Source: Hymenobacter tibetensis
GTDB lineage: Bacteria; Bacteroidota; Bacteroidia; Cytophagales; Hymenobacteraceae
Direction: 5' to 3'
NCBI RefSeq assembly: GCF_022827545.1
Contig: NZ_CP094669.1
Coordinates: forward strand, 4,891,001-4,955,000
Length of the DNA: 64,000 nt
Shown here: in pieces, positions 33,742 to 42,486 of the stretch
Layout: the number at the start of each line of letters is the position of its first letter
Numbering within the stretch: the first letter of the stretch is position 1
Notes under the pieces: generated by a model
Seen by the model: the letters and a program-made list of their open reading frames with translations, nothing else
Database searches by the model: none
What the model was told of the DNA's origin: nothing
Made by a program: the position numbers and the translations under genes

Positions 33742-33776
33742 AAAGCCCCTTTCAGGTTCTACCTGGAAGGGGCTTC
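33742..33776. terminator. Bidirectional terminator between lipoprotein and glycosidase genes
   Basis: A hairpin with arms aagcccctttcaggt and acctggaaggggctt (one G-T wobble) lies between the convergent stops at 33712 and 33810. A-rich sequence precedes it, so it can serve both genes. Confidence 0.75.
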
Positions 33777-33809
33777 AAGTGTACTTACGCGGCTGAGCTA
33801 GCTTGCAGC

Positions 33810-35183
33810 TTACTTGCCGGTGCTAACGACTACGTCCGGCCGCTTGGGCTGACCAACGTAGAAAGGAAAGCTGTTTGTAGTGACACTGCCTTTCTTGTCG
33901 TACACGTTGACTAATAATCGGTAGGCCCCCTCTTGGGCTGGGGCCCGAATAAGAGCCGTAGTTCCCTTGGCTTGGCGGATGGCACTCGGTATAGCTTCGG
34001 GCGCAGTTCGGTTCTGGGGCAGCGTGTGGAACTCGTCTACGTCGCGGGTTACTTTCCACTGGACGGCCAGCGAGTCACCGTCCGGATCGAAGGCACTGAC
34101 GGAGGCAGTGTACTCCAAGTTGGGCTTCAGGGCCACACTCAGGCTATCGGGCTTAGAATCCAGCAGCATCACGCCCACTTTCGGCGCTTGGTTTTCCGGC
34201 TCGGTCTTGGTCCACAGGTATTGCATCATGTCAACCATTGGGGTTTTTTCGCCGGTGGGAGCAAACATGCTAAGCCACATATCGGTCTGCTCGAAACGGT
34301 TGCCCCAATACAGCGCGTACGAGCCCAGGCAATGCGAGCCATTGCTGGCTACAGTGGATTCGTAGTTGCGGCCCATTAGCTCTGCTTTCTCAGACCCACT
34401 TTGGTCGAGGGGAGCCCCCCAGCTGGTTTGCGGCGCTTCCCACCATCCGCGGCCGCCAAACTCTCCTATAACGAAGGGGCCAGACCAACCGGCTGCTTTC
34501 AGATCCTGCGCGTGGCGACCTAGCGTGTTGAACACATTGATGGTAATCACATCAAGGTCTGGACACAGGCGCGCGATGGCCGGAATAGGAAATGTACTGG
34601 AAGTTAGGGTGGTAGTTACGGGATGATTGGGGTCGAGCCGGTGAATGACTTGCGCTGTTTCGTTGACAACCTGGTACACCTTCATGTCAAGGGTGTGGTT
34701 GTTCAACTCGTTGCCCAGGTTCCACATCAGCAGCGACGGGTGGTTTTTGTACCGCAGCACTTGCTCGTATATCTGCTGCTGCTGCATGGCTACGGCTTTA
34801 GGGTCGTAGTAGTCGAACTTTTCGTATGATGGCCGCATCCACAATCCGAACATCACGGTTAGGCCGTTGCGGTGGGCTTCATCCAGCAGAATATCAGCAT
34901 AGTTGGCGGTGTAGATCCGGACCGAGTTGCCGCCTTTTTGGCGAATCAGATCCAAATGCTGCACGCCCGCTACACCTTTTATGTGGTACGGTTTGCCACC
35001 TCGCTGTAATTCATACCCAGTGGACGTACGTACCACGCGCACGGGCACCACGGCCCCTGCTGGGTTTAATGGTTTAATACCGGCCAGTGCCGACTCGGTG
35101 TTCTGCTGACAACTAGTGGCCAGTACAATACTCGCTACCAACGGAATGACAGCTAAGCTTTTCAAGAACGAGGCATACCTCAT
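33810..35183 (-). CDS. Clan GH-A glycoside hydrolase (GH2/GH5-like TIM barrel), lipoprotein
   Basis: From the ATG at 35183 the product is 457 residues, with a signal ending in an SPII box (VLATSC). GYELQRGGKPYHIKGVAGVQ opens a TIM barrel of the GH2/GH5 type. The acid/base lies in SLLMWNLGNELNNH (Asn-Glu) and the nucleophile in GPFVIGEFGGRGW. WLSMFAPTGEKTPMVDMMQY closes the barrel. The last 120 residues form an Ig/PKD-like beta domain (FDPDGDSLAVQWKVTRDVDE). The substrate cannot be read from sequence. Its gene is divergent from a GT2 polysaccharide synthase (35475) whose C-terminus also looks glycosidase-like, so it probably trims or releases the same glucan-type polymer at the outer envelope. 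Confidence 0.75.
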   Translation of the reverse strand: MRYASFLKSLAVIPLVASIVLATSCQQNTESALAGIKPLNPAGAVVPVRVVRTSTGYELQRGGKPYHIKGVAGVQHLDLIRQKGGNSVRIYTANYADILLDEAHRNGLTVMFGLWMRPSYEKFDYYDPKAVAMQQQQIYEQVLRYKNHPSLLMWNLGNELNNHTLDMKVYQVVNETAQVIHRLDPNHPVTTTLTSSTFPIPAIARLCPDLDVITINVFNTLGRHAQDLKAAGWSGPFVIGEFGGRGWWEAPQTSWGAPLDQSGSEKAELMGRNYESTVASNGSHCLGSYALYWGNRFEQTDMWLSMFAPTGEKTPMVDMMQYLWTKTEPENQAPKVGVMLLDSKPDSLSVALKPNLEYTASVSAFDPDGDSLAVQWKVTRDVDEFHTLPQNRTAPEAIPSAIRQAKGTTALIRAPAQEGAYRLLVNVYDKKGSVTTNSFPFYVGQPKRPDVVVSTGK

Positions 35184-35474
35184 TGAAAGTGTTGGCCTTA
35201 TGATTCTCATTATTAGAATTACAGATGAGCTTACTTAAATATACGGATGAGCTTATCTAGTTAAAATACTTGTTTTATACATAGTTATAATGACGAAGGT
35301 CCGAAAAAGCAGTATTATTGCAAAGATTTATTCTCAGATTTATTTGTGTTTAAGCTAGAAAGCAGGCGTAACTGATTGACCTTTTTACTTTAAAAAGCGT
35401 TTTTACTCCTATTAATAATTAGATAATGAATACTGTATCTAGCATTGACCAGCTTGCCTCACAGGAAACTTCTT

Positions 35475-37985
35475 ATGGAGAATTCAACTCTTCCGAAGCA
35501 GCCTTCTTCAAATAATTTAACTACCGCAAAAGCTACCATCCAGTTCAAGGATGCAGAGGGAAGCAAGAAAATGCGGGTGCTGGTAGCCGTTGGCGTACTG
35601 CTTTTACTTCAGTTCTTCTGGTGGTTTGCCGATTCCGACCACGTAGGCTACGCCCCCCTATTTTGGCTGCTCACGTTTTCGCTCTGCTATAAGATGCTGC
35701 GCATGTTGCAGGAGTGGTATCACTACGTGCACGTGCAAGAGCCGATTGCACCAGTGGTTGCTGCCACAGCCCCTCTTCGCACCGTGGACATGCTCACCAC
35801 CGCGTGCCCAGGGGAGCCACACGCCATGATCATTCGCACGCTCGAAGCCATGGTGGCGGTCCGCTACCCGCACACCAATTACCTCTGCGACGAAGGCGAC
35901 GACCCCGTATTGCGGGCCGCCTGTGACCGTCTCGGCGTCGTGCACGTGACGCGCATTCTGAAAGTTCATGCCAAGGCTGGCAACATCAACAACGCCTTGC
36001 AGCAGGCCACTGGTGAGCTGTGCGTGGTGCTAGACCCCGACCACGAAGTAACGCCCGACTTTCTAGACCAAGTCGTTCCGTATTTCGAGGACCCTACCTT
36101 GGGCTACGCGCAGGTGGTGCAAGCTTACGGCAACCAGCAGGAGAGTTTCGTGGCCCTTGGTGCGGCCGAGCAAACGTACCACTTCTATGGCCCCTTGATG
36201 ATGGGCATGAACAGCTATAACACGGTGCAAGCCATTGGAGCCAACTGCACCTTCCGCCGGACTGCCCTCGACAGCATTGGGGGACACGCGGCGGGCCTCA
36301 CCGAGGACATGCACACCGCTATGCGCATGCACGCCCACGGCTGGAAATCGATTTATGTGCCCGTGGTGGTAAGCCGGGGGTTGGTGCCTTCCACGTTGGG
36401 CGGGTTCTACATGCAGCAATTGAAGTGGGCGCGCGGCACCTTCGATTTGCTGTTTCATGTGTACCCCAAGCTGTTCCGGCACTTCACGTGGCGGCAGCGG
36501 CTCCACTACCTCATGATGCCGCTGTACTTCCTGTCGGGGCTGGTGGCCCTGATTGATATTGCAGTGCCGGTAGCTTCACTGGTGCTGCTGAAGTTTCCCT
36601 GGCACCTCTCGTTGCCGGAATTTGCGCTGCACATGCTGCCGGTGGCTACTGTAGCCTTGCTCATTCGTTATAACGCCCAGCAATGGCTGCGCGAACCGCA
36701 CGAACCGGGTTTGCATCTGGCGGGTGGTATTCTGCGCATCGCCACGTGGTGGGTGTACTCCCTGGGCTTGATCTATACCTTCTTTAATGTGAAGGTGCCG
36801 TACATTCCAACGCCCAAGGAAGGGCAAGTGAAAAACGAATGGCTGTTGAGTTTGCCTAACCTGCTGTTGGCAGCTCTCTCCGTTGGGGCGGCGGCTTTTA
36901 GCTTGCAGGTACAGGGCATTCGGGGGCCGTACACCAAGCTGATGGCCACGTTGGCGCTCATCAACGCCTTCATTCTGCTGGTGTCGGTGCTGATGGCACA
37001 ACATGCCTTAATCATGGGGCTACGGTCGTTTATGTGGTCGGTTCCTATTCTGCACACGTTGAAGAGAAAGTTCGACCAGACCTTGGCAGCCGGCGCGGGC
37101 ATTATTGCCACCCGGTTGCGCTCAGGCTCTATTGCCTTTGCTGCCGGGCTAGCTATACTGCACTTGCTGGCCACGGCTGGCTTGGTGCTGATGCAGTGGC
37201 GAGAAAACGTGTCTATTTCCGAGGACTATATCTGGGCGCATACCGGCTACGGAGAGCTGCGCATCGGTCGGCCTCTCGCCGCCAAGCAAGCAGCATCGTT
37301 GCCGGTGCGACAGGCCGCCAGCAACAAGCAGCCTGCCATCATCTGGACCAAAACATCTTCGAGTGCTCGCCAGGTTATCAGCATCGAACTCCCAACAAAC
37401 ACCCCTCCTCAGGTGCCCGTGGGCGTTATCGAGGATATAAATCAGCGCCACAATATTCCGCTGCTCACGTGGGTTGCAAACGAAGCGCCGGACAAGACCC
37501 ACGCATTCAAGCAGCAAGTGCTGCGCATTGTCAAGCACGAAAACCAACTGCTGCTTCGGCCCATTATCCGGGCTAAAAGCCCGAGTGCTTACCGCGCCGC
37601 TTGGCAGCAGCTTGTAAAGAGCTACCGCGCCTCCGGCGACACTACTTTGGTTTGGGTTTGGACCCCACCCCGCCCCGATTCCATTGCGGCCTACTTCCCA
37701 GGGTCGGCGTACGTGACGTGGATCACCAGCGACTGTACCACGCAGCCCGAACCCGCCAACACCACCCTAGACTGCTACAATACGTTTCGCCAGCAGGTAG
37801 CCATCCAGATAGAAATGCAAAGTAAGCCTGTGCTCTTGTTTGCCCCGCAGTTCTACTCGCCTACCTCCTATCAGTGGGCTAAAAAAGCAACTGAACGGTA
37901 TCCGGAAATTAAAGCAGTGGTGTTCTCCGCCAACAATTCCTCTGATAGCCCATCCAAGAACGTGAGCCTTACCGTGGCCAACTAA
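35475..37985 (+). CDS. Membrane GT2 polysaccharide synthase with C-terminal glycosidase-like domain
   Basis: From the ATG at 35475 the protein has 836 residues. Two N-terminal membrane helices precede a BcsA-type GT2 domain containing VLDPDHEVTPDF (DxD), GLTEDMHTAMRMHAHGW (TED) and QQLKWARGTFDLL (QxxRW variant with Lys). At least five more membrane helices follow (about residues 350-560). After VLMQWRENVSISEDYIWAHT comes an extracytoplasmic domain of about 250 residues. Segments such as PVGVIEDINQRHNIPLLTWV and AAYFPGSAYVTWITSDC resemble the barrel of GH26-type glycosidases, without clear catalytic glutamates. It likely makes and extrudes a beta-glucan-like polymer. Linkage and sugar are unknown. 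Confidence 0.75.
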   Translation: MENSTLPKQPSSNNLTTAKATIQFKDAEGSKKMRVLVAVGVLLLLQFFWWFADSDHVGYAPLFWLLTFSLCYKMLRMLQEWYHYVHVQEPIAPVVAATAPLRTVDMLTTACPGEPHAMIIRTLEAMVAVRYPHTNYLCDEGDDPVLRAACDRLGVVHVTRILKVHAKAGNINNALQQATGELCVVLDPDHEVTPDFLDQVVPYFEDPTLGYAQVVQAYGNQQESFVALGAAEQTYHFYGPLMMGMNSYNTVQAIGANCTFRRTALDSIGGHAAGLTEDMHTAMRMHAHGWKSIYVPVVVSRGLVPSTLGGFYMQQLKWARGTFDLLFHVYPKLFRHFTWRQRLHYLMMPLYFLSGLVALIDIAVPVASLVLLKFPWHLSLPEFALHMLPVATVALLIRYNAQQWLREPHEPGLHLAGGILRIATWWVYSLGLIYTFFNVKVPYIPTPKEGQVKNEWLLSLPNLLLAALSVGAAAFSLQVQGIRGPYTKLMATLALINAFILLVSVLMAQHALIMGLRSFMWSVPILHTLKRKFDQTLAAGAGIIATRLRSGSIAFAAGLAILHLLATAGLVLMQWRENVSISEDYIWAHTGYGELRIGRPLAAKQAASLPVRQAASNKQPAIIWTKTSSSARQVISIELPTNTPPQVPVGVIEDINQRHNIPLLTWVANEAPDKTHAFKQQVLRIVKHENQLLLRPIIRAKSPSAYRAAWQQLVKSYRASGDTTLVWVWTPPRPDSIAAYFPGSAYVTWITSDCTTQPEPANTTLDCYNTFRQQVAIQIEMQSKPVLLFAPQFYSPTSYQWAKKATERYPEIKAVVFSANNSSDSPSKNVSLTVAN

Positions 37986-37995
37986 CCCTTGGCCT

Positions 37996-38613
37996 CTAAG
38001 CGGAAGTTACGCGGCTTACTGCCGCCGCCTGGCTTGCACGCACGGGTGCCGCTTGGTTGGTTGCCGTTGCTACGGATAAGGTGGCTTTCACTCGGAGCGC
38101 TTGCTGCACGTGGCGCTGTTCGTGCAGCACTACAAACTCGAACGTTTCGCCCAGGCGCATATTCAGTAGTTTAAAGAACTCCACTGGTACTGCTTTACGG
38201 TCGAGGTCGGTATGGCGGGCTTCCGCGAGTAGTTCTAGCAGGTGCTGTTGCTGCTGTTGAAACTCAACTATTACTTCACGGCCCAGTTGGCTTCCGCTGG
38301 GGTTCATGCGCTTCAGAGTTTTGGCCTTTTTGGTGTTGCCGGGCGCCATCATGGCAATGAACTTGCGCCCTAGCCAGCTATAGCGTACTTCGCGCTTGGG
38401 GGTGCCGCCGTAGGCTAGCGCTTCTGCCAGAGCAGAATTGTAATAGCAACTGTACCGGTTCAGGTGCTCCAAGCACTCCAAGATGCTCCACGCCTTGGGG
38501 GCAGGCTGCTGGTTGAGTTCAGTTATGCGTAGTGGTGCTAGCTCGGTTTGCACGGTGAGCAGCAGCTGGCGGGTGGCGTGTTCTAGCTGGGAAAGGAAAG
38601 CGTTGGGAGTCAT
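37996..38613 (-). CDS. DinB-superfamily protein
   Basis: The frame opens at a TTG at 38631, but the ATG at 38613 gives a 205-residue protein that starts at the conserved part (MTPNAFLSQLEHATRQLLLT). The four-helix DinB/YfiT fold is indicated by KAWSILECLEHLNRYSCYYN (first metal-ligand histidine), then a middle helix, then FEFVVLHEQRHVQQALRV, which carries the HxxxH ligand pair. The C-terminal 30 residues are low-complexity. DinB-like proteins bind a divalent metal and in some cases act as thiol transferases; the substrate is unknown. It ends head-to-tail against the GT2 gene (11 bases) and follows a Crp/Fnr-like gene on the same strand. Confidence 0.8.
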   Translation of the reverse strand: MTPNAFLSQLEHATRQLLLTVQTELAPLRITELNQQPAPKAWSILECLEHLNRYSCYYNSALAEALAYGGTPKREVRYSWLGRKFIAMMAPGNTKKAKTLKRMNPSGSQLGREVIVEFQQQQQHLLELLAEARHTDLDRKAVPVEFFKLLNMRLGETFEFVVLHEQRHVQQALRVKATLSVATATNQAAPVRASQAAAVSRVTSA

Positions 38614-38675
38614 GACGTTTGTTTTTATCAAAGGTCCGGGCGGCCTTCTACTTTCGCCTTGATTGAAATCAAGAT

Positions 38676-39266
38676 TTACTTGAGCCGGCTTAGTGTTTCA
38701 GGCGTCATGCGCAGGTAAGAGGCCACGTACTTCTTCGGAACGGTTTGGAAGATGTGCGGACTGCGTTGGCGTAATCGTTCGAGGCGCTGGGCGGGTTCGG
38801 GGAGCAGCAAGTCGATTTCGTGCTCCATTCGCCCAACCAAGGCTCTTTCCAACTCTGCCCGCCACAGGCGGGCCAGGGCGGGGCTGTTGTCGAGGCAGGT
38901 TTGGAAGTCGTTGCGGGCAATGGCAATCAGCCCACTTGGTTGGAGCGCCTGAATAGCGTACTCCGATGGCCGGCCCATGGCAAACGAGGGAAAAGAACAC
39001 ACCATGTCGGTAGGGTGCACAAAGCCTACGCAGATTTCCTCGCTTGGCGTTGGGTAGAAGATGCGCAACGTACCGTGGTGCGTGAAATACAAGTACTGTT
39101 CTGTTTGGCCCGGCGACACCAGGAAGTCGTTGCGCGACACGTGTAGTTCCTTGGTCCAACAGGCCACGAAATTATTGATTTCAGTGGCTCGCAAATACGG
39201 AACCTTGCCCAACGTGGTGGCAAGCAGAGCACGGGCAGTGGCAGCAAAGGCAGGCGCAGAAGCCAT
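38676..39266 (-). CDS. Crp/Fnr-family transcriptional regulator
   Basis: The 196-residue protein has an N-terminal cyclic-nucleotide-binding-like beta-roll (NDFLVSPGQTEQYLYFTHHG, TLRIFYPTPSEEICVGFVHP, AIQALQPSGLIAIARNDF). A dimerisation helix follows, and the C-terminus HIFQTVPKKYVASYLRMTPE with TLSRLK is the start of the HTH recognition helix. This short form without an extended wing is common among Bacteroidota Crp-like regulators. No Fe-S cysteines are present, so it is not a classical oxygen-sensing Fnr. It lies 62 bases upstream of the DinB-family gene, and the two may form an operon. The ligand and targets are unknown. Confidence 0.82.
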   Translation of the reverse strand: MASAPAFAATARALLATTLGKVPYLRATEINNFVACWTKELHVSRNDFLVSPGQTEQYLYFTHHGTLRIFYPTPSEEICVGFVHPTDMVCSFPSFAMGRPSEYAIQALQPSGLIAIARNDFQTCLDNSPALARLWRAELERALVGRMEHEIDLLLPEPAQRLERLRQRSPHIFQTVPKKYVASYLRMTPETLSRLK

Positions 39267-39413
39267 TACAGAGAAGTTGGGGCAACAAGTGAAATAACCC
39301 GAAATACAGATAGCGTAAGCTTACCTCATCCACAGCACAAGCAAGCAGGGCGCACGCCGAAACCCGAGCTCCGTACCAGCCTGCTTGGCCTTCTGCCAGC
39401 AGTACCGGCCTGC

Positions 39414-42188
39414 CTACCGCTTGGTTAGCCGCAGCAGTTGCCGACAAAGCTCGGCTTCCTCGAAGGGCTTGTTCACGCACGCATCCATGCCCGCGGCCAT
39501 GTAGCTGGCCCGGTCTGCCTCGAAGGCGTTGGCTGTTAAGGCAATAACAGGGAGCCGGGCCACATGCGAGTCGGGGTGTTGGCGCAGGGCTTCGGTTACC
39601 TCCACACCAGTCAAGCCGGGCATTTTAATATCCAGCAGAGCGGCATCGAAGTCGCGGGTTGTTAGGGCCACCAGCGCATCCACCCCGTTGTCTACGGCTT
39701 CCACCACTACGCCCCAGTGCTCTAGCACTACGGTGGCAATCCATTGGTTGACAGCGTTGTCTTCGGCGAGCAGAACCCGCAAACCCTGAAGGGCTTCGTA
39801 GTTGTCTATGGGCAGGGTGCCTAGGGCATCTTGGTCGGGCTCGTGGGCCCGTGGCAAGGTGAGGACAAACGAAAACGTAGTGCCCAGTTGCGGCACGCTA
39901 CACACCTGCAACATTCCGCCCATGTGCCGTACCAGTTGCTCGCTTATGGCCAAGCCTAGGCCCGTTCCGCCGGCTTGGTGGCTGCTGGCTGTGCTGGCCT
40001 GCGTGAAGGCCTCGAATATACGTTCCTGCTGTGCGGGCGCAATGCCTATGCCGGTGTCCAGTACCCAGAACCGCAACGTCACTTCGGCTGCTGTTTCCTT
40101 GAGTACCACGGCCCCTAGCTGCACACAACCAACCTCCGTGAACTTGACGGCGTTGCCTAGCAGGTTGAGTAGCACTTGGTGTAGTCGGTAGGCGTCGCCG
40201 AGCACGCGCCGCACCGACGGGGCTACGGGCTCAACGGTTAGCAGCAACCCTTTCTGGGTGGCCAGGGCGGCTATTGTCTGTCGTGCGCCCTCCAGCGTGC
40301 CGTTCAGGTCGAAGGCAGCCTGGGCAATTTGCAGATGCTGAGTGGTGATTTTCGCCAGATCAAGCACGTCATTAATCAGGGCCAACAAGTGGTGTCCCGC
40401 CTGCTGCATGGTGGTCAGGTAGTCTTGCTGCAACGGGGTCAGCGGCGTTTTTTCCAGCAGAGTAGCCATTCCCATCACCCCGTTTAACGGCGTCCGAATC
40501 TCGTGGCTCATGCGGGACAGAAACGCTTCTTTGGCTCGCGCATTTTCTTCGGCCTGCTGTTGCGCGTGCTTTAGAGCCGTAATGTCGGTGCTGACAATGA
40601 GTACCTCCACGCGGCCATCGGCGTACTGCAAGGGGCGCATATGCACTTGCAGGTAGCAGGATTCGTCGTTGTTCATGGTCAGGAGCATTTCCACGTTCAA
40701 CGGCTGGCCGGTTGCCATTACCTGCCTGCGCCACGCCCGAATCTGCTCTACCTGCGCTTCTATCAGCGCTGGCTTTTGCGCAGCTATATGCTGGCTACGG
40801 GCTGCTGTGGCGTTGAAAGCAGCATTACGAAATGAAATATTACCCTCAGCGTCCGCTACGTACACAATATTAGGTAGCGTGTCCACAATCAGCCGCACAA
40901 ATTCTTGCTGCTCCCGAACCAGTGCCTCGCTTGTTTGCTGGAGTTCCTCGGCCTGCTTACGCGCTGTAATATCGATACCTGAAGCAATGAGCCGCCGAAT
41001 CTGCCCGTCGGCCTCCACAATAGGCCGTAGCTGAAAAATCACAGAACGTTGTCTGCTGCCATCCGGAAATGTTTCTTCCCAGCTAACTCCCTCCTTCTTA
41101 CGCATAGCCTCTTCGAAGCCTCGCTGCCGGTGCTCGATTACACTGACAGGACGCAACCGCTCACGCCCAGCTTCCACGTTGGTTTTCCCGATCATCTGAA
41201 CCCGCTTAACGGGGTCTGGCTCTATGGCTGGGTTGACGTAGAGGTAGCGAAAAGCAGTATCAACCACGGCTACCGCCATGGGCACCTGGTTGAGAATGGT
41301 TTCGTAGAACAACCGTTGCTCCCCCAATTGTTGCTCTACCTGCTGGCGCGCGGTCACCTCGGTCAGGTACAGCGTGGCGTATTTCTCGTCTGGCACCGCC
41401 ACTGCCGTGAACAGATAGTGCCGGTTAGCTACTTGTAGCTCTTGCTGTTGCTGGCCACTGGTGTGCAAGACATGCTGCACCAAGTCAACCAGCCGCGTGC
41501 GTAGCAACCCAACCTCATTCGCCTCTTCGATAGCCAGCGCGCGGAGCAGCGGCCCGGCGGCGGGGTTGGCATATATCACCTCACCCGCTGCCGACAGCCG
41601 CACAACGGCATTGGGGCTTTGCTCGGGAATATACGAGAGCGTGCGGAGCTGCCCTTCGCGCAAGTGGCGCTCCGATACGTCGCGGTAACAAATCAGCCGG
41701 CCGGCTTGGCCTTCCTCCAAAACAAGGTAATCAAGTTCCACCACCCGGCCGTCGGCCAAGACAAACTCCTGGTTGAGGATTGTTTTGCCGGCTTGGTGTA
41801 TAGCACGAGCGCGGGCACTGAACGCCGCCGGGTCCTGGAAAGCTGTATCAATAGAAACAGTGTCGGGGGCGGCGGACGGATACCTGTCGGCCAATACAGC
41901 CGTTGGTGGTAGGTTGAATAAGCTGCGGAAATAGGAATTGACCAACTGAATCTGGCCTGCCGGGTCCACTAGCAGCAAACCCACCGGCAAGTTTTGCACT
42001 AGTGCCGCAAGTTGGGCCTGATGCCGCCGGCCGCTTTCCTGCGCCTCAGTTAGCTGTTGTTCTAAAGCAGTAATACGAGTCTGAGCTACTGCCAACGCGG
42101 CCTCGGCCTCTCGGCGCCGGTCTTGCTCGGCTGCCAAGCGGGCATCTGCGTCTGCGTCTGGACGAGAAAGTGGCGAGTCAGTAGGCAT
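39414..42188 (-). CDS. Hybrid histidine kinase with several PAS domains and a receiver
   Basis: The 924-residue cytoplasmic-looking protein has a coiled-coil start (AEQDRRREAEAALAVAQTRI). Four PAS-type sensory segments follow: LVQNLPVGLLLVDPAGQIQL, QSPNAVVRLSAAGEVIYANP, QVPMAVAVVDTAFRYLYVNP and TLPNIVYVADAEGNISFRNA. Next come HisKA (FLSRMSHEIRTPLNGVMGM with the phospho-histidine), HATPase (VLLNLLGNAVKFTEVG; LDTGIGIAPAQQERIFEAF) and a C-terminal receiver (RVLLAEDNAVNQ; LLDIKMPGLTG with the phospho-Asp). No transmembrane segment is seen. A separate response regulator is not adjacent, so output may pass through a phosphorelay encoded elsewhere. Confidence 0.9.
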   Translation of the reverse strand: MPTDSPLSRPDADADARLAAEQDRRREAEAALAVAQTRITALEQQLTEAQESGRRHQAQLAALVQNLPVGLLLVDPAGQIQLVNSYFRSLFNLPPTAVLADRYPSAAPDTVSIDTAFQDPAAFSARARAIHQAGKTILNQEFVLADGRVVELDYLVLEEGQAGRLICYRDVSERHLREGQLRTLSYIPEQSPNAVVRLSAAGEVIYANPAAGPLLRALAIEEANEVGLLRTRLVDLVQHVLHTSGQQQQELQVANRHYLFTAVAVPDEKYATLYLTEVTARQQVEQQLGEQRLFYETILNQVPMAVAVVDTAFRYLYVNPAIEPDPVKRVQMIGKTNVEAGRERLRPVSVIEHRQRGFEEAMRKKEGVSWEETFPDGSRQRSVIFQLRPIVEADGQIRRLIASGIDITARKQAEELQQTSEALVREQQEFVRLIVDTLPNIVYVADAEGNISFRNAAFNATAARSQHIAAQKPALIEAQVEQIRAWRRQVMATGQPLNVEMLLTMNNDESCYLQVHMRPLQYADGRVEVLIVSTDITALKHAQQQAEENARAKEAFLSRMSHEIRTPLNGVMGMATLLEKTPLTPLQQDYLTTMQQAGHHLLALINDVLDLAKITTQHLQIAQAAFDLNGTLEGARQTIAALATQKGLLLTVEPVAPSVRRVLGDAYRLHQVLLNLLGNAVKFTEVGCVQLGAVVLKETAAEVTLRFWVLDTGIGIAPAQQERIFEAFTQASTASSHQAGGTGLGLAISEQLVRHMGGMLQVCSVPQLGTTFSFVLTLPRAHEPDQDALGTLPIDNYEALQGLRVLLAEDNAVNQWIATVVLEHWGVVVEAVDNGVDALVALTTRDFDAALLDIKMPGLTGVEVTEALRQHPDSHVARLPVIALTANAFEADRASYMAAGMDACVNKPFEEAELCRQLLRLTKR

Positions 42189-42391
42189 ATACTAATAACG
42201 ACACGGTGAACAGGTGAATGTACTGTCGAACTCCGGCAATGTGGCTTCTGTAGCTACCACTTGGGTGGCACAGCTACTAGAGTGGAGTCAAGGGCCTGCC
42301 AAGTTACGAGTGTAGATGTTCACAAGACCACAGTAGCTGCCTAACCGGCGCAGCCAGAAGCTACGATAAGTTGAAGAATATATACTGGTTG

Positions 42392-42465
42392 GCGTTCAGC
42401 GTAACACAACAAAAAACCCAGCAGGCAATTGCCTACTGGGTTTTTTGTTGTGTTACGCTGAACGC
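42392..42465. terminator. 74-base near-perfect palindrome at the 3' end of the M36 protease gene
   Basis: The arms pair over 37 positions around 42428/42429 with a single mismatch; the outer part is gcgttcagcgtaacacaac and its complement. It lies 22 bases after the minus-strand stop at 42487 and contains an A-run and a T-run inside the stem. It is a strong, probably bidirectional terminator. Confidence 0.8.
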
Positions 42466-42486
42466 TTGCAGGCGTGCGGCGTGTGC

